A stretch of 64,000 nt of DNA from Siderastrea siderea (taxonomy: Eukaryota > Cnidaria > Anthozoa > Scleractinia > Rhizangiidae), in NCBI GenBank assembly GCA_964030785.1, contig OZ034975.1, forward strand, positions 3,242,855 through 3,306,854. Direction: 5' to 3'. The notes under the pieces are model-generated. The model did not search any database, was not told the DNA's origin, and worked only from the letters and a program-made list of their open reading frames with translations. Below, piece by piece: positions 22,236-32,426 of this stretch. A program made the translations under genes and the position numbers. The stretch's first letter is position 1. Every line of letters starts with the position of its first letter.

Positions 22236-22749
22236 ATCAATAAGTTCTTTGAAAGGCATTTAGTTATAAAAATAAGCGTTTCGGCTCAGTCAGTCTCTGT
22301 TCTCTTTCCACTCAATAGCTTCTTAATTTTGGTTCCATCCCTTCCCGCCCTTTATTTTTGTTTTCGATTCTTGTTTTGTTTTACTCTGTAAATATTATAT
22401 TTCGTTTCCTTCGGCAGAGGTTTGTGATTGTTTGTCTTGATCGTGGGCGGGGTTTGAAATTATCTTTTCCTGACAATAAATAAAGTGCCAGACTTTCACG
22501 CCAACACTGTTTGATGTTTTTGTTGTCTCAGACTTGTCCATTATTTACTTTCTAAGTCTTTCTAGCCTGCAATAGGCGAAATCCATGTCACAGCTTTTTT
22601 TTAATGAGATCAATATGCCTTTATTTGCTTCTTCTACATAAATACATGCCTGATATCTGCTAAATATCACAATAGCAGGAAATCTTAGTGAGCTCTGTCG
22701 AACTTTTCTGAGAAGATCCCTCAGTTAATAATTATATTTGATTTTAAAA
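22236..22749. other. Intergenic, no gene seen
   Basis: T-rich sequence with an 'aataaataaag' polyadenylation-like motif near 22480. No frame or splice structure supports a gene ending there. Confidence 0.4.
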
Positions 22750-23085
22750 TGGCAGATGGGTTTTATTACTAAATCTCTAACACGGGCTGACTAAAACTAG
22801 AGTATAGTCTATGTATTACACTTGATTTTGTACATACTCTTTTGTTAATTTCTTAAAAGAATTATATGATTGCAATATTCTTAATTCCTTAGGTAACTCG
22901 TTCCAAATTTGTGCTCCCTTAAATTTTAAAGAAAATTTCCCATAATTTGTCCTCCAATAATCAATATATACGTTTGATGCAGATCGAGTATTATGACTAT
23001 GTATTTCTCTGTTTAATGTAAAGTAATTAGTTAAATAATTCAGCAGGTTGTGATTAAAATATGAGTACATGTCTCACCTTAACCA
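22750..23085 (-). mobile_element. Non-LTR retrotransposon 3' fragment
   Basis: Minus frame 23070-22816 reads IHSHNTRSA, RTNYGKFSLKFKGAQIWNEL and FKKLTKEY. This is the signature C-terminal tail of many invertebrate LINE reverse transcriptases. Only the last 85 or so residues are present, so it is a severely 5'-truncated copy. Confidence 0.7.
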
Positions 23086-24089
23086 TAATTCCTGTCATTT
23101 TTGATATTTTACTTAAAATTTGGTCAATGCGATGTTTCCACGAAAATGTATACACCGAGAAATTTTGTATACTTTACTAGCTCAGTTGGTTGTTCGTTTA
23201 ACTTGATTGAAACAGTTTGATTTAATTTCCTTGCTTTGGATTTAATTTAATTTCCTTGTTTTCTTGATATTTAAGGAAGTTTATTTGCACAAAGCCAACG
23301 TGCCATTTTCTTAGGTTCCTGGTTCACAGCTCTTAATTAATTGACGACAACTTCCTCGTGTTGATAAATATTTGAACAGTTTTTATCAGAGATGTGTAGC
23401 TATTAAGGACTGACCCACCAACGTCTTTCTTGGTCTCACATTGAGACAAGACTTCCGCCATCGCACCGTATCATGATCCACCTCGGCTCACTTGAAGGTG
23501 GCAGGCAGTTGCTTCTTCGTGTTTGATTTGCTCTACCTGCGATTGGTGGGGAGCTTGGCTTCAATACAACACAGACGCCTAGCAAGGTGATCACATAACT
23601 TTTTACACAAGTTTATCGTCAGCTTAAAGAGATCATTAGATCTGCAAAGTCTAGTTTTCTCAGTTGGCTCGACACGTTTTGTTTCTTCTTCTGATACCAG
23701 CTCATTACAAAGGCAAAATGAAACTGTGTTTCTTAGAAGAAAGTCAACTAAAAATGCGATGTTTTCTCTCTTTGGAAAAAACAACACAATACAAAATAAC
23801 GGAGAGATGCATTTTTTGTCCCACTCATCAAACAGGAGTTATTTTATGCAGATAAACAATTGAAGTTAGTTTTTCCCATCTTAATTTGTCCGTTAAAAGC
23901 ATTATTGTTCCGCTGTAACGATCTTAACCGCGAATTTGAACGTCGTTTAGAAAATGTCATGGTTTTTTTGTTTTGTTGTTGTTTTCTTTTTTTTTGGTTT
24001 TCTTCGTAGCCGGAGAGTAAATACACCTCTCTTTTGATCATAAACCGACCAATTCACAAAACTTACAGGGACAAGAAATGTTTTGAGGG
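23086..24089. other. Intergenic, no gene seen
   Basis: Several short open frames lie on both strands (23533-24132). None resembles a known family or is backed by splice sites. There is a T-rich tract near 23965-24000. Confidence 0.4.
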
Positions 24090-24500
24090 GCGACAAAGTT
24101 ATGCATACTTCAGCTGACACAAAGACTGGCAAAATTTTTGAGTTTCTTTTATACCGATTCTTACAACGTAGATAACGTTAGGCTAGGTTGGAAATGCTTA
24201 GAAATAATACTGGCGAGTTTGGCTGAATACTCAATTCAATACAGTATCCAATTTTTGTGACATGAAGTGTATATATGTAAACGGAGAAAAACAACCTTGG
24301 ATCTTTTGAATTTTATCCTTCTAAAATTTATTATTTAGTTATTATGCTACACTGAATCTAGCAGTTTTCTGACCACGTTTAACACAATGGGCAGATGATG
24401 CTTCGTCACTGAAAATTTATTGCACCAACCTTAACCGACAAGTTAAAGGTATTCTTTTAAAACTTCTCTTTTTTTTCCATTACTGGCAAATTTTATTTCA
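24090..24500. repeat. Segmental duplicate of 30765-31270
   Basis: Shared landmarks with 30765-31270 are 'ttcttgagtttcttt'-type sequence, 'gataacgttaggctaggtt', 'cttttgaattttatc', 'atctagcagttttctga', 'taacacaatgggcag' and 'ccttaaccgacaagt'. A shorter third copy of the first part is near 31415-31570. These copies bracket the start of gene B. Confidence 0.75.
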
Positions 24501-25014
24501 ACCAAACAAGCAAAAAGAATCTCTGCACGATTTCAACTTTCTTTCAGCATGGTCTTTCTTGTAGGACTGATTAAAATGCGTTCGCCGGCGAATTGACGAG
24601 AAAAATAAAATATGCTGAAAGAAAAAAGTTACCATATAAATTGCGTCGGATTACCGAATACAAAACCTCCTCTGAGGTTAAAAAGTTTTCTGACTCAGAA
24701 AGTCAATGCACAAACAAGCCTTTTCACTTAGAACACGTTCTAAAACTCAAGTGTGTTCTAAAACAACGATTTTCCGGATAAAATGTGGCTCTTTCAGTCA
24801 CATTTTGCCATTTTCCCTCTAAAGGGATTTCAATCTAACAAAACATAGCGAAATTTGAATTATTTTGCCAAATTTTTACTTCACCTAGAAAAATGTGTCT
24901 AGTTCTGTTCATTTATTCCAACGTAAATGAAGATGGGGAAAGAATATGTTACATTACTACGTTATTTGTACTTTTCATAAAGTAACAAAAAATTTTCAGT
25001 CTGCCGCCCAAGCC

Positions 25015-25200
25015 GAAATTTACCTGTTCCTTTCCACTGTGTTGACAAAAGGAAAACGGAAATTTACATGTTCCTTTCCATTGTGTTGACAAAAGGAACA
25101 CGGACAATTTCATGTTCCTATCCATTCGGTTGTCTTAAGGAACATGCTAAATACTTAAAATCTTGCCAATTTGTTTAATCAGCTTGGCAAAAATGGCAAA
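25015..25200. repeat. Approx. 45-bp tandem repeat, three units
   Basis: Three units contain 'tgttcctttccattgtgttg' and 'acaaaaggaacacgg'. A related two-unit copy is at about 29575-29715, followed by the same 'aaaatcttgccagtttgt' in both. The pair is part of the duplicated DNA around gene B. Confidence 0.75.
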
Positions 25201-25599
25201 AATTTCCGGCAATTCCAGTTTTCTTTTCAACATCGGTGTTTGATCTCCAAAATATGGCCAATTTTCACAATTTTCTAGATCTTTAGTTTACTGATAGCGT
25301 ACCAAATAATGGTGCCTTTTTCAATATTTGTAAGAAACACCCTTTCGGTCACTAAAACGGTACGTTTTTAAAAACAATTAGTGAAAATCTCCGTCAATTC
25401 TGGTTTCAAATAGAAATCCCTTTTTGGTCCCTACTTTTTGGTCTAGTTTCTTATTTTACGTTTTATTTCACAGCAAATTAATCCAATAATCATACTTTTC
25501 ATAAATTCTATAACAAGTGCCCTTCTGGTCGAATAACGTACCGTTTAATGTCTATTAAAGAAATTCAGCGGCGTTATTTCGAATTCTCAGCCTACCAAT
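25201..25599. other. Intergenic, no gene seen
   Basis: AT-rich sequence with no coding or RNA signal that I recognise. Confidence 0.4.
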
Positions 25600-25915
25600 G
25601 AAAATCAGAATTTGATACTTTTTTCTACCTTTTCGACCGACAAGGGAAAGTCGATGTTTGGCACCATTATCGGGACCTATCTGTCGACAAATTCAAATCG
25701 AAATTTTTTACCTTTTTCCGTTTGTTCTTCCAACAAATTGAAATCGAAATTGGTACCGTCATTTAATCTTTCCGCGAACAAATTAAAATCGAAACTTGGT
25801 GCCTTTTTTGAGCCTCTCTGCCCTCAAGTAAACATCGAAATTTGGCATCTCTTCTGAATTGAGCTCTCTGACAACCACTTTAAATCGAAACTTGTTACAT
25901 TTCTCGAACAAATGT
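25600..25915. repeat. Degenerate tandem repeat, approx. 57 bp
   Basis: About five diverged units share 'aaattgaaatcgaaattgg' or similar, then a T-rich stretch and a cluster of 'tctctg' or 'tcttcc'. The open frame 25612-25857 is a by-product of the repeat (recurring N-K-L-K-S-K). Confidence 0.65.
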
Positions 25916-26339
25916 CCCACTGTTTTATTGGGTGTGTGTGGGTACGCAGACAAGTGACGCGTCGGGAATCACGCAAAAGACAGACTGAGGTGGTGTGACT
26001 GTCTCGATTAATACGCTGAATTCATATAAAATGCACTTCCTAGAAGCCAATATAGAGACCATCATAGACCTTGTCAAGGAAAGCAAGTATGCATGAGCAG
26101 AAAAGCGAGGTTCTTTTGTCTTTTTTTTTTTTTTGCCCGACCAACCGACCCACTTTCACGGGAGGGAAGGCGATAGGAAACGAAACATTTTATGGGGATG
26201 GCCTTAGTGACTTTATTCCGATTTTCATTTTACATAAGCATCTGAGAAAAGGGCTTGGTCTAACAGCTTATCTTTATCTGAATCTCCTTCGAAAATTCCA
26301 GTTTGAAAGCATCATTGAGGTCATTGAATCGTTCACAAT

Positions 26340-26785
26340 ATTATGATCACGTAGTTTTACAAATTCTGCTGAGACAAGTTCTAAACGGCACGAAATCAAC
26401 GGAAGCAACGAAATGCAATCCAAGAAGGACTACAAAAAAAGAAACTAACGCTCGGCTTTCCTTTAAAGGAAGATCCTCATCATTTTACATCTGAAAGACA
26501 ATTAGCGCAATTTACCTTAAAATGCAAATAGTTTCTGTTATATTTCCACTCTGTGACACATTTAGCTAATGCCCTGCTCACATAGGGCAAAAATAACTGA
26601 ATAAGTCGACAGTAAAACATGCATTTCCGTTAAGCTATATTTTTTCCGTGTAATAATCGGTATTCAAAATTTTTTTTAAAGTTATTCTCCGCTGTTAAGC
26701 CACACAACCAACCAGCTGGAATGGATAACCGTTTGACATACAGTCAATGACATATAGTGAATGAAAGGGCCAGAAATCTTCTTTT
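26340..26785 (+). other. Upstream flank of gene B, distal part
   Basis: It aligns with 57315-57870 upstream of gene C: 'gatcacgtagttttac', 'cggctttcctttaaaggaag', 'gctaatgccctgct', 'aataagtcgacagt', 'aaccagctgg'. The homology breaks at 26785, where a Penelope-like insertion enters, and resumes at 27848. Confidence 0.75.
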
Positions 26786-26821
26786 AATGACTAACACGAC
26801 GTTTTTAAGTTTTACAAACAT

Positions 26822-26850
26822 GTTTCGGCAGATACGTCTGCCATCTTCAG
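26822..26850 (-). ncRNA. Hammerhead-ribozyme-like core in the Penelope-like end
   Basis: On the minus strand, CTGAAGA (matching the CUGANGA box) is followed by a perfect 6-bp stem GGCAGA/TCTGCC with a CGTA loop and then GAAAC. This is the order of the hammerhead core, with one extra U before the stem. The right arm has ATGAAGA instead (27757-27785, plus strand). Penelope-like elements are known to carry hammerhead motifs in their terminal repeats. I did not find a convincing stem I, so activity is unproven. Confidence 0.45.
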
Positions 26851-26917
26851 TGTGAATCTGAACATAATGTGTAATAGAGTTTAAATCGTGAAGAAATTAC
26901 AATAATAATGGCAGTGA

Positions 26918-27319
26918 TTAAGACAATTGTAATTGTAATGAATAAATTAAACAGAAAGTTTTAAATTCACGTGCTTGACCAGCGCATTGAGTGTAGGTTT
27001 TTCCTAAAATGGGGAACGCTTCTTCGATCTCAAGTGCAAACCGCGAAGAGGCCTGATCGATAATGGCAAAACTGTCAAGGGAGCACGCAGAGCGACATTC
27101 TTTTGAGCCCTCAAGGTGCTTGAAAGTGTGCGAGGCCCTGTCCGTTTCCAAGTGTTCCCTTACACGTGTGCTAAAGTGGTCTTCCCGATCCTTCCCGACA
27201 TAGCAGGCAGCACAGCCTGTACACGAGAATTTATAAACCACACATGATCTGAGTCCACTGGGGATAGGGTCTTTCACACTTAATAGACTACCTAATTTGA
27301 AAGAAGAAAATGCTAACAC
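26918..27319 (-). pseudogene. Penelope-like GIY-YIG endonuclease fragment
   Basis: 133-residue frame. Conserved features are SGLRSCVVYKFSC, a CxxC pair, ACYVGK (the YIG equivalent), STRVREH and, further on, an Ala/Glu-rich FALEIEEA segment. In Penelope-like elements this domain nicks DNA to prime reverse transcription. The upstream reverse-transcriptase part is missing, so this is a remnant. Confidence 0.7.
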
Positions 27320-28019
27320 AAATGTTTACATGCAACAATGTATCAATGTAAACAACAATGTAAACATTGTGTTAGCAAATTCTCGTATGCAGGCTGTGCT
27401 GCCTGCTGTGTCAGTGAGACCACCCGACACTTTAGCACACGTGTAAGGGAACACTTGGAAACGGACAGGGCCTCGCACATTTTCAAGCACCTTGAGGGCT
27501 CAAAAGAATGTCGCTCTGCGTGCTCCCTTGACAGTTTTGCCATTATCGATCAGACCTCTTCGCGGTTTGCACTTAAGATCAAAGAAGCGCTACACATACT
27601 TTGGGAAAAACCTGCACTCAATGCGCAGGTCAAGCACGTGAATTTAAAACTTTCTGTTAATTTATTCATTACCATTACATTTGTCTTAATCACTGCCATT
27701 ATTATTGTAATTTCTTCACTATTTAAACTCTATTACACATTATGTTCAGATTCACAATGAAGATGGCAGACGTATCTGCCGAAACATGTTTGTAAGACTT
27801 AAAAACGTCGTGTTAGTCATTAAATCTATAACTTAACTGCTATTATACAGAAATCTTCTTTTCCCTTTAATTGTTCTTAATTCCTTGAGACTACACCTAC
27901 GTTCACACGGCACTTCTTTTTAAAATGTAATTAGTACTTTTTAAATTCCCTAAAATTTAAATTCTTGCTGGGAAAATAGGCAAACGCACGCTTTGCAAAA
28001 CGCAAAATGTGCTGCGTTT

Positions 28020-28090
28020 TTCACATAATTTCCAACGACTGATTAATTATTCAAACAGTTTCTCCTCCACCAGGTGAAAATCAAACAAAT
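28020..28090 (+). promoter_or_regulatory. Conserved proximal upstream block of gene B
   Basis: A block with 'taatttccaacgactgatta', 'cagtttctcctccaccagg' and 'tgaaaatcaaaca' is shared almost unchanged with gene C (58010-58080) and in diverged form with gene A (9115-9185). It lies just ahead of the 5'UTR exon in B and C. Conservation across three paralogues suggests promoter or enhancer content. No TATA box is evident. Confidence 0.4.
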
Positions 28091-28124
28091 TGTTTTTTAT
28101 TGCCTGTTAAAATAAGCAGTAAGT

Positions 28125-28187
28125 TACATACTCCGTCCGAGTTTAAAGGAAGACATATCACAGATCAGAAAGTTTCCAAACTCTGAG
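28125..28187 (+). other. Noncoding first exon (5'UTR) of gene B
   Basis: It ends ...CAAACTCTGAG before the donor GTATGT (28188). The intron runs to the acceptor 'tttaacaacag' (28514), and the signal exon begins with seven untranslated bases. The exon start is not defined. Gene C has the same layout. Confidence 0.6.
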
Positions 28188-28521
28188 GTATGTGGTGAAA
28201 CGGAATGTGGGAATTTCTTTATTTTGTTTTATTTGCGTTTTGTTTTACTTTTGCATTTTTCTACTAGGTGTCAACGTTATTTTCAAGTTTTTCTGTCCTC
28301 ACGATCAGACAAACTAAAGAAGACAAATAAGTTATATCTTTAGCAATGCAAAAAATAAAGAACAAGACAGATAATAGCGTCCTCGTTTACAATGGACCCT
28401 GAATGGAAAACAACGTCATACGGTTGTTTTTGCTTAATGGAGATTTACCTCAGATCAAATGAAGAAACATTTTTTACATCTAACCATTTGGGTCCTTTTT
28501 TCATTTAACAACAGAATCAAG

Positions 28522-28606
28522 ATGGCTGTTAAGAAAACACTGTTCCTTTTCTTCGTAATCGTGTCCCCAGTGGCTGTGATGGCAATGCAGCCAGTAAACT
28601 CTGGAG
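28522..28606 (+). CDS. Gene B exon: signal peptide
   Basis: Encodes MAVKKT, a hydrophobic core (LFLFFVIV) and SPVAVMA before MQPVNSGG. The -3/-1 pattern (Val, Ala) fits signal peptidase. The exon ends in phase 1 at GGAG/GTAAAT. It is almost identical to the first coding exons of genes A and C. Confidence 0.85.
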
Positions 28607-31600
28607 GTAAATATTACTGAAATTTTCACCTATTTGTGACAAACTGAAAATGTGTCATTTTGGAAATATATAAGCGTAAAATTGTACTTTTGTGCCAAAG
28701 ATTTAACTGGTATGGCAAAAAAGTAGAAAAAAACTACTTTTTTGCCAAACATTTTAAATTTTTCTCTAAGAAATAACGAAAAATTTCTTCATTTGTGGAC
28801 AAATTCCATTTTAGAATATATGCGATGGTTTTAGAACGCGTTTTGGCTTTCGAGCTGCTGAAATTTTTCCTTTCTATAATTTAAAAGTGATGTTATGAGC
28901 TTGGGTGTTATCCTTTCATTGTATGCTCTACGATCAACGATCTACATATCTTTACTTGAAAGTTCAGGGGAGCCGGAAGACAATAACCACCTCAGAAATA
29001 TCGAGATTAGCTGCTATGAATTACTAGACCGCTTTTCTATGGCGAAATGTTAGCGTTTGTAACTCAGTCGGAGAGACAAACATATCGTTTGGAATTTTCA
29101 GAAAGCCAACGGCAACTCAGAGGTTCGGGGAATAAGATTCTTTTGCCTAAAATTTTCTTCGACATCAATTTTCAGTCAATCTGTGTTAGGTTACACAGTT
29201 ATCCCTTCGATAGGACCGGTTCAAAACAAACTGAGAACTGAAAACGACATTGTTAGTGACTTGGCCTAAATTTTCTCGTTGGGTGCTCCTAGAGGTTAAA
29301 AAAACTTGACCGGCGCTAAAATTTCGCTCGATCGAGAAGATGGAACCAATAAAAATCGTCCATAGCTATGAATTTATCAATAATTGATTACTGATCGAGA
29401 TGTTTAGCTTAGGTGTGTCTTCGGCAATAAAGAGATCGAGCTTCTTATTCAAACGCAGAAACGGAATTGTGACCCTAAAAAACTACTTGGAGTCACCTTA
29501 AGATAATGTAGTGAAAAATTAAAATGAGACTATGCGGATCCTCATTTTTCGCGAAAATTAGTTCCCTTTAGCACGACTTTTCTGCCAAATTTCCGTGTTT
29601 CTTTCCATTGTGTCAAACAGAAGGACCACGGAAATTTCCTTGTTCCTATCCATTTGGTTGACTAAAGGAACATGCTGAATATTGAAAATCTTGCCAGTTT
29701 GTTTTCAGCTTGGCAAACATTTACTCTTTAAGGCTTTTTCTGCCGACAAAAAGTACACCATGATGTTTTCTTTTTTTGGGGGGGGGGGGGGGGAGGGGGC
29801 GGTATTCGAGGTAGATTGTGAAGCTACCTTGCCACGTTTTCGTTATGTATGGCATAGAGAATCAATATATTCCAATTTTTGCCACGACTTGTGGGATAAT
29901 ATTTTAGCTTTTTTTAAAAACTTTTACCACAACAGCAGCCGAGAGTCCATTTCTGGTAAAAATTTCTAAAACTTCGCCTATTTGTGACAAACTGAAAATG
30001 TGTCATGTTTCGCAATATACAAACGTAAAACGATTCTTTTGCGCCAAAGGTTTTTATTTCTATGGCCCAGAATTGGAGAAATCTACTTTTTTGCCGTAAA
30101 CCTGTAATCTTTCTGGAACAAATAACGAAAAATTCTTCATTTGTTCGCCAAATTGCAGAATATACGCGATGGCTTTAGAACGCATTTTAGCTTTCGAGCC
30201 GCTGAAATTTCTACTTTCCATAATTCAAAAGTGATGTTATGAGCTTGGCTTAGCAGAGTCTTTTCTTTTCTCCACTTCATGCAATTCACATCAGTGATTA
30301 ATGTTACCCATATTTATTTCGACCTCAAATTTGTAAAATAGCTATAGACATCCAAAGGGGTTATCCTTTCATTGTATGCTCTACGATCTACATATCTTTC
30401 TCGAAAGTACCTTCAGGGACGCCCAACAGTTCGTCTCGGTGGAACATCTGTTCGGAATACAATAACCGCCTCAGAAATTAGAGATTAATTGTTATGAAAT
30501 ACTAGACTTTTCTATACCTCTTCTACGACATTTTAAGTACTTGGCTTTAATTTTCTCGTTGGGTGCCCCTAAAGGTTAAAAAGAACTCGACCAGCACTAA
30601 AATGTCCCTTGCGGAGAAGATGGAACTAAAAAAATCGCCCATAGCTATGAATTTATCAGCAATTAATTACTGATCGAGATGTTTGGCTAAGGTGTGTCGT
30701 TAAAATTACGGGGATAAGAACTGAGTTTTGAGGGGCAAACGCGTTGGTGCAGTAGTCTTGCTTGGAACGACAAAATGACGTATACTTTTAGCTTACGCAA
30801 AGGGCGAAATTCTTGAGTTTCTTTCATAATGCTACTGACAAGGGAGATAACATTAGGTTAGGTTAGAAATGCTTATAAGAGCTATTTTACTATTTTATTT
30901 CGAGACCAAACAATTTGCTCGACGTTTATTATGGTTTTCTAACGTATTGGCGAGTTTCTCTGGCTATTTTATTTCAATATTCATTTTTTGTGCGATGAAG
31001 TGTCTTCATGTAATTGGGGAAAACCAGTCTTGTATCTTTTGAATTTTATCGTTCTAAAATTTGTTATTTATTTATTATTTAACAATATCTAGCAGTTTTC
31101 TGAACACGTTTGTCATTTTAATTTTGCATTCAAAACGGATAAAGAACCTTTTAACACAATGGGCAGGTGGCGTTTCGCAACTTAAAATCTATTACCCCAA
31201 CCTTAACCGACAAGTTTCACAAATTCTTTTTAAAAGCTTTTTTTTCTTTCTATTTCTGGCAAATTTTGTTTTCTCAATGTGTCAAAATTGATCGCTGATC
31301 GATATGTTTAGCCAAGGTGTATCCTTAAACCGTCAAAAATACACATGTTAAAGCATTAAAAACCAACAAAGTCACACTGTTTAATACGAAATCGATGAAT
31401 TACAGAAACAGGAACTGCTTGGAACGACAAAATCATGCATACTTTTAGCTGACGCAAAGGGCGACATTGTATTATTTTATTTTGAGACCAAACAATTTGG
31501 TCGGTGAGTCTGTTCATCGTGGTTTTCTAACTTACTGGCGAGTTTGTCTGAATATTTAATTCAATAATTTTACCCTTCATCTATGTTCGCGTTTGGCTAA

Positions 31601-32335
31601 TCAGGCGAATATCAATATTCAAAGAAACATCAAAATTATTTTAACTTAGCGGCGAAACACAATCGTAGAGCTTAAGACTTTTGCCTCTCTAAATGTGCCC
31701 GGACTAACTGATACTTTATCGAAGTGATAAGGTTACAAAAATAAATCTTTTTTCTCCCTGCGTATGCCATTTCAAATTTTGCGCTTTTAAACGGCACGTT
31801 ATCTTACACACAGAACAAACAGGGACTGTTTTTAAGGAATCATAACATTTGCATATTAACAAACATCCCCAAGCTGTAAGCAGCCATGTCTCGCAGCTCA
31901 ACTTCGCGGATTTACTAATTCAGTATCTACTGTGAGATGCTATCCCTAGTTCCGGGAGGGGGAGGGACGGTCTTTGCTTTTAGGACTTTAGGCCGGTATT
32001 CTTATTATGACATCAAGATCTGCGATTAAGAATTTCTTATTGTTCTTAGGTGGCTGCCGAACAGTCAAGTTTCTCCCTCCGGAATTTGGCCAATACCTGG
32101 AGGGACACGTGTTTCTGAATCTTACTACCGGCATAAAGCATGCCCCATGTGAACATCGATGCCTTATGGAAAGTGATTGTGTTTCAGTCAACATTGGTCC
32201 ACCGATTAATGACAGAGTAATCTGTGAACTGAGTAATTCAGATCACTTTAAGCATCCAGAAGACATAAAACAAAGACCCGGCTGGATATATAGAGGCACA
32301 GAGGTATAAATTGTAGACAGAAATTGATGACCATT

Positions 32336-32426
<91 letters not shown>

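Larger units (their letters stand above)
26786..27847. mobile_element. Penelope-like element, head-to-head inverted insertion
   Basis: The insertion is bounded by a perfect 15-bp direct repeat (CAGAAATCTTCTTTT) at 26771-26785 and 27848-27862. Its arms, 26786 to about 27327 and about 27355-27822, are inverted copies. The left arm (minus strand, 27319-26918) encodes a GIY-YIG-type domain with VYKFSC, CAACYVG, STRVREHL and FKHLEGSKEC, as in the endonuclease of Penelope-like retroelements. The right arm (27338-27760) holds a more decayed copy. The reverse transcriptase is absent, so both arms are 5' truncated. The uninterrupted site is visible upstream of gene C. The insertion lies about 340 bp before the 5'UTR exon of gene B. 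Confidence 0.8.
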
